Shown here one piece after another: positions 57,704 through 64,000 of a DNA stretch of 64,000 bases. This DNA comes from an uncultured Oscillospiraceae bacterium. Lineage in GTDB: Bacteria; Bacillota; Clostridia; Oscillospirales; Oscillospiraceae. Location: contig CAKTVG010000015.1 of assembly GCA_934622035.1 (NCBI GenBank), forward strand, positions 7,933 through 71,932, written 5' to 3'. The first letter of the stretch is position 1. Every line of letters begins with the position of its first letter. The position numbers and the translations under genes are program-made. Below the pieces are notes generated by a model, which made no database searches, was not told where the DNA came from, and saw only the letters and a program-made list of their open reading frames with translations.

Positions 57704-58840
57704 TTAATGGAACAGAGTCACGAGGCTCAGAATCAGGCCGCCTGCAATGACGGAGGCGATCTGGCCGGAGACGTTGACGCCGATGGAGTGCATCAGAAGG
57801 AAGTTCTGTGGATCCTCCTTCAGGCCCATCTTGTGAATGACACGCGCGGACATGGGGAAGGCGGAAATGCCTGCTGCACCGATCATAGGATTGATTTTCT
57901 TGGATTTCGGCAGGAAAATGTTGATGATCTTCGCGACCATCACGCCGCCGACGGTGTCAAAGATAAAGGCGATGAGTCCAAGACCGAGAATCATCAGCGT
58001 GCGGAGCTGTAGGAATTCCTCGGCGTTCATCTTCACGGCAATGGTGATGCCGAGGAAGATGGTGATTAGGTTTGCCAGCACCTTCTGCGCGGTTTCGGAG
58101 AGGGAATTCAGCACGCCGCACTCGCGAATCAGGTTGCCGAACATCAGAAAGGCAATCAGCTCCACGGCCTTCGGGGCAAAGATACCCGTGATGATCGTGA
58201 TAATGATGGGAAAGAGAATCTTTGTCGTTTTGGAGACACTCTTCGGCTCGTAGGGCATGCGGATCAAGCGTTCCTTTTTTGTCGTCAGCAGCTTGATGAT
58301 CGGCGGCTGGACGATGGGAACAAGCGCCATGTAGGAATAGGCCGCGACGGTGATTGCGCCGATGTAGCTGCTGTTGAGCGCATTCGCCACGACGATGGAG
58401 GTCGGGCCGTCGGCCGCGCCGATGATGGCGATGGAGGCGGCGTCGTTGATATTGAAGCCGCAGAGACTTGCCATCAGGAAGGTGAAGAAGATGCCGAATT
58501 GTGCCGCAGCGCCAAAAATCATCAGCTTTGGATTCGCCAGCAGCGGACCGAAATCGATCATCGCACCGATACCGATGAAAAGAATCAGCGGGAACAGCTC
58601 GTTGGCGATGCCGTTGTTGAAGAGAACCTCGAGCGCCTTCATATTCACGATCTCACCGTTTACCACAATGCCTGGCAGGTTCATGACGATCGCGCCAAAG
58701 CCGATGGGCAGCAGCAGGGAAGGCTCCATGTCCTTCGCAATCGCGAGATAGATCAGAACGCCGCCGATGATCCACATCACAATCAGCTTCCAGCCGCCGC
58801 TGACAAACAGGTTTTGCAGATTTTCAAATAAGACTTCCAA
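57704..58840 (-). CDS. Sodium-ion-translocating decarboxylase beta subunit
   Basis: Membrane subunit (OadB/MmdB/GcdB family) that couples decarboxylation of a biotin-bound carboxyl group to Na+ export. The 378 residues contain about ten helices, the conserved IGAADGPTSIVVANAL with the ion-binding Asp, and GISAFPMSARVIHKMG near the C terminus. No alpha (carboxyltransferase) or biotin-carrier gene is nearby, so the substrate (oxaloacetate, methylmalonyl-CoA or glutaconyl-CoA) cannot be told. GAGGAGGAAGC precedes the ATG. Confidence 0.92.
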   Translation of the reverse strand: MEVLFENLQNLFVSGGWKLIVMWIIGGVLIYLAIAKDMEPSLLLPIGFGAIVMNLPGIVVNGEIVNMKALEVLFNNGIANELFPLILFIGIGAMIDFGPLLANPKLMIFGAAAQFGIFFTFLMASLCGFNINDAASIAIIGAADGPTSIVVANALNSSYIGAITVAAYSYMALVPIVQPPIIKLLTTKKERLIRMPYEPKSVSKTTKILFPIIITIITGIFAPKAVELIAFLMFGNLIRECGVLNSLSETAQKVLANLITIFLGITIAVKMNAEEFLQLRTLMILGLGLIAFIFDTVGGVMVAKIINIFLPKSKKINPMIGAAGISAFPMSARVIHKMGLKEDPQNFLLMHSIGVNVSGQIASVIAGGLILSLVTLFH

Positions 58841-58902
58841 TAATGCTTCCTCCTCATAAAGACGGGGTTGAATGGGTGGGAAAATCTCCCGAGTTGTTTA
58901 CT

Positions 58903-58931
58903 ATTGTAAAAGATACCGGACAAAAAGTCAA
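58903..58931 (-). promoter_or_regulatory. Promoter of the decarboxylase subunit genes
   Basis: Reading leftward, TTGACT, 17-bp spacer, TACAAT. Confidence 0.7.
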
Positions 58932-58960
58932 GCGGCCGCCTGCGGATGAGAATGCAAAAG

Positions 58961-58989
58961 TAGACAAATCGCAATTTTTGTGGTAAAAT
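58961..58989 (+). promoter_or_regulatory. Promoter of the tagA-tmk-mltG operon
   Basis: TAGACA, 17-bp spacer, TAAAAT, 34 bp before the TTG start of the glycosyltransferase gene. Confidence 0.65.
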
Positions 58990-59022
58990 AAACCGACTAT
59001 AGATTTAGGAAGTGCTGTCCGC

Positions 59023-59742
59023 TTGAAAACGGAAGTCCTTGGAATTGATTATGACAATGTAACCATGCAGGAAGCGCTGGAAACGGCGCTGACCATTCTG
59101 CACGGCAATACGCCGGCCTACTGTGTTACGCCGAACGCGGAGATTGCCTATGAGGCGCTGCACGATGCTGCGCTTTGCGCCCTTATCAATCACGCCGGTC
59201 TGGTCCTTCCGGACGGCGCGGGCGTGGTTCTGGCCTCAAAGCTCATTCGCAGCCCCCTGAAGCAGAAGGTTGCGGGCTTTGACTTTGCCATGGCTCTGCT
59301 GCCGCTGCTGGAGCAGGAGGGCAAGCGGCTCTATCTGCTTGGCAGCAAGCCCGGCATTGCCGATGCCGCTGCGAAGAAGCTGCGTGAGCGGTATCCGCGC
59401 CTCTGCATTTGTGGGACGGCTGACGGCTATTTTACCGATGCACAGGCCAAGGTGTCGGACATCCGCGAGGCGGAGGCGGACGTTGTGTTTGTCTGTCTTG
59501 GTGCGCCGAAGCAGGAATTCTTCATGCAGCAGTATTTGCAGGCATCCGGCGCACGCCTTATGATTGGCCTTGGCGGTACGCTCGACGGCATTGCCGGAAC
59601 GGTCAAGCGCGCGCCGGTCTGGATGCAGAAGCTGCAATTGGAGTGGCTTTACCGGCTGATCAAGGAGCCGCGGCGCTTTGGACGTATGCTGCGCCTTCCG
59701 AAATATGTGTTCGCCGCCTTGAAAAAACGTTGGAGAGGGTAA
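59023..59742 (+). CDS. tagA: WecG/TagA/CpsF family glycosyltransferase
   Basis: Family GT26 enzyme; TagA adds N-acetylmannosamine to undecaprenyl-PP-GlcNAc in wall teichoic acid synthesis, WecG adds ManNAcA. The 239 residues show TPNAEIAYEA, VLPDGAGVVLASK, LYLLGSKPGIADAAAKKL and VCLGAPKQEFFMQQY, all family signatures. TTG start 59023 with AGGAAG upstream. Specific role in teichoic acid is assumed by homology; no other tag genes are in the window. First gene of a five-gene operon. Confidence 0.87.
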   Translation: MKTEVLGIDYDNVTMQEALETALTILHGNTPAYCVTPNAEIAYEALHDAALCALINHAGLVLPDGAGVVLASKLIRSPLKQKVAGFDFAMALLPLLEQEGKRLYLLGSKPGIADAAAKKLRERYPRLCICGTADGYFTDAQAKVSDIREAEADVVFVCLGAPKQEFFMQQYLQASGARLMIGLGGTLDGIAGTVKRAPVWMQKLQLEWLYRLIKEPRRFGRMLRLPKYVFAALKKRWRG

Positions 59743-59746
59743 TGAT

Positions 59747-60418
59747 ATGGGAAAGCTGATAGTCTTTGAGGGAACAGACGGTTCCGGCAAGTCCACGCAG
59801 TTTCAGCTGCTGACAAAGCACTTGCAGGCCGACCGGGTGCAATTCCGCACGATCGTCTTTCCGCAGTATTCCGAGCCTTCTTCTGCGCTGATCCGCATGT
59901 ATCTCGGCGGTGAATTCGGCAGCAAGCCCTCGGATGTGAATGCTTATGCCGCCTCAACCTTTTATGCCGTCGACCGCTACGCATCCTACCAGAAGCTCTG
60001 GAAGGACTATTATCAGGCGGGCGGGCTTGTGCTGTCTGACCGCTATACCACCTCTAACGCCGTGCATCAGGCGTCGAAGGAGCCTCCGGAGCGGCGTGAT
60101 GCCTTCTTCCGCTGGCTTCAGGACTTTGAATATGACCGTCTGGAACTTCCGAGACCTGACATCGTCATATATTTGGATGTCCCAACCGAATTGACGGGGC
60201 AGATGCTGCGCAAGCGCGAAAGCAGCACCCACACGCAGGCGGACATCCATGAGCAGAATATGGATTATCTGCGCCAGTGCCGCGAGGTTGGCATGGACGC
60301 CGCAAAGCACTATGGCTGGACGATCATCCGGTGCGCAAGGGATGGAAAGATGCGCTCGATTGACGATATTCATTCGGAGATCTATGCGCTGGTGAAAAAA
60401 TGTTTGGAGGATGCCTGA
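59747..60418 (+). CDS. tmk: Thymidylate kinase
   Basis: Phosphorylates dTMP to dTDP. The 223 residues begin with the P-loop FEGTDGSGKST (8-18), have LVLSDRYTTSNAVHQ (DRY/DRH-type motif, about 97) and a C-terminal LID region MLRKRESSTHTQADIHEQN. It begins four bases after tagA and ends directly before the DJ-1 gene. Slightly longer than the classical enzyme; assignment as tmk rather than another deoxynucleoside monophosphate kinase is likely. Confidence 0.88.
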   Translation: MGKLIVFEGTDGSGKSTQFQLLTKHLQADRVQFRTIVFPQYSEPSSALIRMYLGGEFGSKPSDVNAYAASTFYAVDRYASYQKLWKDYYQAGGLVLSDRYTTSNAVHQASKEPPERRDAFFRWLQDFEYDRLELPRPDIVIYLDVPTELTGQMLRKRESSTHTQADIHEQNMDYLRQCREVGMDAAKHYGWTIIRCARDGKMRSIDDIHSEIYALVKKCLEDA

Positions 60419-60967
60419 ATGGTATATATCATACTCGGAACCGGCTTTGAAGAAGCGGAGGCCCTGATTCCCTGCGATCTGCTGCGCCGTGCCGGGATCG
60501 AAGTAAAGCTTGCCGGAATCGGCAGCGGCTGCATCACGGGCGGCCACGGAATTCGCGTCTCCGCCGATTGTACGGTGGAAGAAATGGACACAGCGCAGGC
60601 GGAGATGATTGTGCTTCCCGGGGGCCTTGGCGGCGTCGCGTCCATTCGCGGCAGCGCTGCGGCGCTTGCGGCCGTGCGCACGCTCTATCGGGACGGAAAG
60701 TATGTAGCGGCAATCTGCGCCGCACCGACGATTCTTGCAGAGCTTGGGATCACAGAGGGCAGAAGCGCAACATGCTATCCCGGCATGGAGCAGGAAATGG
60801 GCGGGGCTAAAATGCTGCCGCAGAATGTGGTGACAGACGGCCGCATCATCACCGGCCGCGCCGCAGGGGCTGCTTTCGATTTCGCGCTGGCGCTGATCTG
60901 CGCGCTGCGTGGACAGGCTGCGGCGGAGAAGACAGCCGCCGGTATCGTCTACCGACAGGAGGGTTAA
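60419..60967 (+). CDS. DJ-1/PfpI family protein
   Basis: A 182-residue class I glutamine-amidotransferase-like protein of the DJ-1/ThiJ group, whose members include deglycases, chaperones and redox sensors. N-terminal GTGFEEAEALIPCDLLRRAG, LPGGLGG, the reactive Cys in AAICAAPTIL and the C-terminal VTDGRIITGRAAGAAFDFALALI are family hallmarks. Start immediately after the tmk stop (TGAATG). Function not assignable beyond family. Confidence 0.9.
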   Translation: MVYIILGTGFEEAEALIPCDLLRRAGIEVKLAGIGSGCITGGHGIRVSADCTVEEMDTAQAEMIVLPGGLGGVASIRGSAAALAAVRTLYRDGKYVAAICAAPTILAELGITEGRSATCYPGMEQEMGGAKMLPQNVVTDGRIITGRAAGAAFDFALALICALRGQAAAEKTAAGIVYRQEG

Positions 60968-60968
60968 A

Positions 60969-62291
60969 ATGACTGACAGAAACGATCGTTATAACGAATA
61001 CGGAGATTCCTCCGAGTATTTCAATCTCCCCGAGGATTTTGAAGCTGACCCGGCAGGCGCGGAAGACACTGCCGATTTTACCCCGGATTTCGGGGACGCC
61101 TTCAATGACTACGGCGACTACAACGACTATGACGCAGAGCCGGAAGAGGAGGAAGAAGCGCCAAAGAAACGCCGCCGCAGAAGGAGAATCATTCCGCTCT
61201 ATCTGAAAATTCTGATTTACGTTGTTGTGGTTTCCCTCGTTGCCGTTGCGGCGGGCTTTATTGCTTGGGAATGCGCGCAGGACGTGCTTGCCTTCGGCCG
61301 CTCCTCGGACGAGGTCGAGGTCACAATCGAAGACGGTGCAACGCTGGACGACATCGCGCAGATGCTTCAGGACAAGGGGCTGATTCAGCACCCTTGGCTC
61401 TTCAAGCTCTACTGCAAGTTCACGAAATCCGCCGACGCCATGGTTCCGGGCACCTATAAGCTGCACTACAACTATGACTATCACGCCATCAACAGCGGCA
61501 TGCGCAAGAACAGCAAAAACCGCACGGAAGTGACCGTTACCATTCCCGAGGGCAAAACCTGCGCGCAGATCTTCGAGCTGATGGAAGAAAAAGGCGTTTG
61601 CAAGGTCGATGAGCTGGAAAAATGCGCTGCCGAGACGCAGTTTGACTACTGGTTTCTGGAAAGCATCCCTTATGGCGAGAGCAATCGTCTCGAGGGCTTC
61701 CTCTTCCCGGACACCTATTATTTCTATACGAACGACGACCCCGAGCGCGTGCTTGGCAAGCTTCTGAGTACCTTTAACCGCAAATTTGGCGATGAGGCCA
61801 AGGCGCAGCTCGACGTCCTGAACGAGGACCTCGCAGCAAGCTGGGCCCGCCGCGGCTATGACGACGATTATATCAATGCACACAAGTTCACGGTCTATGA
61901 GCTGATCACCGTCGCTTCTATGGTTGAGAAGGAAACCGCCAGCGTCAGTGAGAGCGCGGACATTGCCTCCGTCATTTATAACCGTCTGTGCCGCCCGGCG
62001 GACTATCCCTATCTGAACATCGACGCGACCGTCATTTACGGCCTCGGCGGCATCACCGGGAATCTGACCTACGAGCAGACGCAGATCGATACGCCGTATA
62101 ACACCTATACGCGTGCGGGCCTCCCGGCCGGACCGATCTCCAACCCCGGCCTGAGCAGCATCTCTGCGGCGCTGAATCCCAATGAAACGAATTATTTCTA
62201 CTATGCGCTGAAGTCGGACGGAACGGGGCATCATTTCTCCGAAACGTACGACGAGCACAACGCTTTCCTTGCCAGCCAGAATGAGGACTGA
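60969..62291 (+). CDS. mltG: Endolytic murein transglycosylase MltG
   Basis: Cuts nascent glycan strands and is thought to end their synthesis. The 440 residues have a long acidic cytoplasmic N terminus (1-65), a basic patch KKRRRRRR, a membrane helix (about 78-100), a LysM-like part (VTIEDGATLDDIAQMLQDKGLI) and the YceG catalytic domain with SMVEKETA (catalytic Glu), NIDATVIYGLG and PISNPGLSSISAALNP. ATG 60969 follows AGGAGGG. It overlaps the U32 gene by 11 bp. Confidence 0.95.
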   Translation: MTDRNDRYNEYGDSSEYFNLPEDFEADPAGAEDTADFTPDFGDAFNDYGDYNDYDAEPEEEEEAPKKRRRRRRIIPLYLKILIYVVVVSLVAVAAGFIAWECAQDVLAFGRSSDEVEVTIEDGATLDDIAQMLQDKGLIQHPWLFKLYCKFTKSADAMVPGTYKLHYNYDYHAINSGMRKNSKNRTEVTVTIPEGKTCAQIFELMEEKGVCKVDELEKCAAETQFDYWFLESIPYGESNRLEGFLFPDTYYFYTNDDPERVLGKLLSTFNRKFGDEAKAQLDVLNEDLAASWARRGYDDDYINAHKFTVYELITVASMVEKETASVSESADIASVIYNRLCRPADYPYLNIDATVIYGLGGITGNLTYEQTQIDTPYNTYTRAGLPAGPISNPGLSSISAALNPNETNYFYYALKSDGTGHHFSETYDEHNAFLASQNED

Positions 62292-63510
62292 GCGGAAAAA
62301 GCCGGAGTTGCTGGCTCCGGCAGGAGATATGGAACGCCTGAAAATGGCGGTTCTGTACGGTGCTGACGCCGTCTATTTGGCAGGTACCAGCTTCGGCATG
62401 CGCTCCTTCGCGGGGAATTTCTCTCCGGAGGCGCTGCCGGAGGCTGTCCGCTTTGCACACGAGCATGGCGTAAAGGTACATGTTACCGTGAACACCATGC
62501 CGCGCAGCGGCGAGCTGGCCGCGCTTCCGGCGCATCTGGCGCTGCTGAATGAGAGCGGCGTGGATGCACTGATCATTGCCGATCTCGGCGTGTTCCGCAT
62601 GGCGGAGAAGTATGCGCCGCGCTGCGAGCGCCACGTTTCCACGCAGGTGAGCATCGCGAATTATGCCTGTGCCTCGGCGTGGTACGACCTTGGTGCGAAG
62701 CGCGTCGTTCTGGCGCGAGAGCTGTCGCTGGAGGAAATCCGGACAATTCGTGAAAACACACCGCGCGAGCTGGAAATTGAAACGTTTGCGCACGGCGCAA
62801 TGTGCGTATCCTATTCCGGACGCTGCCTCTTGTCTAACTATATGACCGGACGAGACAGCAACCGCGGTGCCTGCGCGCAGCCCTGCCGCTATCAGTATGC
62901 GCTGATGGAGGAGAAGCGCCCGGGGGAATACTTCCCGGTATTTGAGGACGAAAAGGGAACATATATTATGAACTCCCGCGATATGTGCATGATCGACCAT
63001 TTGGACGACCTGATGGACGCCGGGGTTGATTGCATCAAGATCGAAGGGCGTGCAAAGTCTGCCTACTATGCCGCTATCGTTACGGGCGCATATCGGCACG
63101 CATTGGACGACGTTGCCGCAGGAAGACAGCCGGATCCCGTTTGGCGCGACGAAGTGGAGCACGTCTCCCACCGCCGCTACTCTACCGGTTTTTTCTATGG
63201 CCAGCCTGGGCAGTATTACCAAAGCTCGCGCTATATCCGGCAGTGGCAGGTCTGCGCGATCGTGACGGAATGCGACGAGCAGGGGAACGCCGTCCTCTCC
63301 CTGCGCAACAAGTTTGCGGCAGGGGACAGCGTCGAGCTTGTCGGGCCGGATTTCCGCCCAATGGCCTTTGAGGTGCCGATGATGCAGGACATGGACGGCG
63401 TTCCGCTGGAGCAGCCACGGACGCCGCAGATGCTATTTCACATGAAGCTGCCATGCCGCGTCCCGGCGTACAGCATCCTGCGCCACGCCGTCGAGCTTTC
63501 ACCGGAATAA
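62281..63510 (+). CDS. Peptidase U32 family protein (TrhP-like)
   Basis: A 409-residue U32 protein. Although called collagenase-like peptidases, characterised bacterial members (TrhP, RlhA) are needed for hydroxylation of tRNA uridine 34 or of 23S rRNA. Visible motifs: PELLAPAGDMERLKMAVLYGADAVYL, the Cys cluster HGAMCVSYSGRCLLSNYMTGRDSNRGACAQPCR (about 175-208) and DCIKIEGRAKSAYY. In many Firmicutes U32 genes follow mltG, as here. ATG 62281 lies inside the mltG end, so translation is coupled. Confidence 0.9.
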   Translation: MRTERKKPELLAPAGDMERLKMAVLYGADAVYLAGTSFGMRSFAGNFSPEALPEAVRFAHEHGVKVHVTVNTMPRSGELAALPAHLALLNESGVDALIIADLGVFRMAEKYAPRCERHVSTQVSIANYACASAWYDLGAKRVVLARELSLEEIRTIRENTPRELEIETFAHGAMCVSYSGRCLLSNYMTGRDSNRGACAQPCRYQYALMEEKRPGEYFPVFEDEKGTYIMNSRDMCMIDHLDDLMDAGVDCIKIEGRAKSAYYAAIVTGAYRHALDDVAAGRQPDPVWRDEVEHVSHRRYSTGFFYGQPGQYYQSSRYIRQWQVCAIVTECDEQGNAVLSLRNKFAAGDSVELVGPDFRPMAFEVPMMQDMDGVPLEQPRTPQMLFHMKLPCRVPAYSILRHAVELSPE

Positions 63511-63525
63511 TTACAATTCTCTGTA

Positions 63526-63566
63526 CAGTCGGCAGGGAGGTGGGAAGACGCCTGCTCTGCCGACTG
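63526..63566 (+). other. Hairpin after the U32 gene
   Basis: CAGTCGGCAG / CTGCCGACTG with a 21-nt loop in the 130-bp gap before the tRNA genes. There is no T-run, so termination is doubtful. Confidence 0.35.
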
Positions 63567-63597
63567 CAATCTCCGCTGCAAAATGAGCATTTTATGG

Positions 63598-63626
63598 TTG
63601 ACAAATGCCTTGCTGCGTGCTAAAAT
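63598..63626 (+). promoter_or_regulatory. tRNA-Ser promoter
   Basis: TTGACA, 17-bp spacer, TAAAAT; transcription should start about 8 bp before the first tRNA. Confidence 0.8.
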
Positions 63627-63641
63627 ATTGCAGTAACATTC

Positions 63642-63730
63642 GGAGAGATGTCCGAGCGGTTTAAGGAGCTGGTCTTGAAAACCAGTGACCCAGCGATGGG
63701 CCGTGGGTTCGAATCCCACTCTCTCCGCCA
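63642..63730 (+). tRNA. tRNA-Ser (anticodon UGA)
   Basis: 89 nt including an encoded CCA end. Acceptor GGAGAGA pairs with TCTCTCC; the anticodon arm is CTGGT-CTTGAAA-ACCAG with TGA; a long variable arm typical of tRNA-Ser follows; the T loop reads GGTTCGAATC. Confidence 0.97.
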
Positions 63731-63755
63731 TTTCTCTTTATATTGTCTTTTATTC

Positions 63756-63847
63756 GGAGTGATACCCAAGAGGCCGAAGGGGCTCCCCTGCTAAGGGAGT
63801 AGGCGTGTAAAAAGCGCGCGAGAGTTCAAATCTCTCTCACTCCGCCA
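63756..63847 (+). tRNA. tRNA-Ser (anticodon GCU)
   Basis: 92 nt including encoded CCA. Acceptor GGAGTGA pairs with TCACTCC; anticodon arm CTCCC-CTGCTAA-GGGAG with GCT; long variable arm; T loop AGTTCAAATC. It lies 25 bp after the first tRNA-Ser and is likely on the same transcript. Confidence 0.97.
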
Positions 63848-63853
63848 TAAGTT

Positions 63854-63887
63854 CACCGTAATTTTGATAGAATTACGGTGGATTTTT
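63854..63887 (+). terminator. Terminator of the tRNA-Ser pair
   Basis: CACCGTAATT / AATTACGGTG with a 7-nt loop, then GA and five T. Confidence 0.8.
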
Positions 63888-63932
63888 ATGCTATAATGAG
63901 TTGGACAAATCGGAATTTGATGGAGGTAAAGC

Positions 63933-64000
63933 ATGCTGAACAGCAAGGGGTTTGACCTTTGGGCGGATGGATATGACAAAACTGTCGGTATTTCCGATGA
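63933..64000 (+). CDS. Start of a probable SAM-dependent methyltransferase (truncated by window end)
   Basis: Only 22 codons are visible: MLNSKGFDLWADGYDKTVG and so on. The pattern FDxWAxGYDKxV is the usual N terminus of class I SAM-dependent methyltransferases of the YrrT/BioC-like kind. The ATG follows TGGAGGTAAAGC, an excellent ribosome site, and a TATAAT-like -10 lies at 63892-63897. The target cannot be told from this fragment. Confidence 0.6.
   Translation, partial: MLNSKGFDLWADGYDKTVGISD

Overview
The window looks like the chromosome of a GC-rich, endospore-forming member of the Clostridia, most plausibly an Oscillospiraceae-type gut Firmicute (an inference from gene content, not a proven identification). 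Reasons: the complete spoIIAA-spoIIAB-sigF operon next to spoIIE, a GerM-domain lipoprotein, T-box leaders on alaS and tyrS, an archaeal/eukaryotic-type ProS, single-chain Fe-S serine dehydratase, ComEA/ComEC, sharp sigma-A type promoters with mostly 16-17 bp spacers, AGGAGG-type ribosome sites and many TTG/GTG starts. Nearly every gene is a core chromosomal gene; there is no IS element, integrase, phage module or CRISPR array.

Layout. 1-5.3 kb: partial pfkA (-), nadE and a GNAT gene (+), then a tightly overlapping leftward operon dacF-udg-xth-GNAT. 5.3-9.3 kb: comEA, a response regulator/histidine kinase pair and a GerM-domain lipoprotein. 9.3-13.8 kb: sporulation block, spoIIAA-spoIIAB-sigF, a CYTH protein on the other strand, and spoIIE; both sporulation promoters carry Spo0A-box-like sites with an unusually long -35/-10 spacer. 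13.8-22.9 kb: XRE-TPR regulator, MFS exporter, UvrD-type helicase, ychF, a MATE transporter with an unusual two-hairpin leader, sdaA and a tiny ribbon-helix-helix-like gene. 22.9-35.4 kb: proS, then alaS under a T-box followed by hit, comEC, holA, rnmV, an ABC-F gene, an Mrp/NBP35 ATPase and a hydrolase. 35.4-41.8 kb: a MacB-like ABC exporter with two membrane-fusion proteins, and an AI-2E/PerM family gene. 41.8-46 kb: a wall-synthesis pair (FHA-SEDS fusion plus class B PBP) and dapA. 46-57.5 kb: queA, a 2192-residue secreted subtilase, tgt, yajC and T-box-controlled tyrS. 57.5-64 kb: sodium-pump decarboxylase subunits, a tagA-tmk-DJ-1-mltG-U32 operon, two tRNA-Ser genes and the start of a methyltransferase gene.

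How the genes work together. Sporulation control (sigma-F, its anti-sigma and anti-anti-sigma factors, and the SpoIIE phosphatase that activates them) is complete here. Wall synthesis is represented by the PBP, FHA-SEDS protein, DacF-type carboxypeptidase, MltG and DapA. Aminoacylation genes are split between T-box control (alaS, tyrS) and none visible (proS). The queuosine pair queA/tgt, normally adjacent to yajC, is pulled apart by the giant protease gene, which carries its own promoter, an AT-rich 5' flank and its own terminator. The most interesting items are that protease and its insertion site, the FHA-SEDS fusion, the MATE leader RNA, and the Spo0A-type promoter architecture with a duplicated terminator in front of spoIIA.
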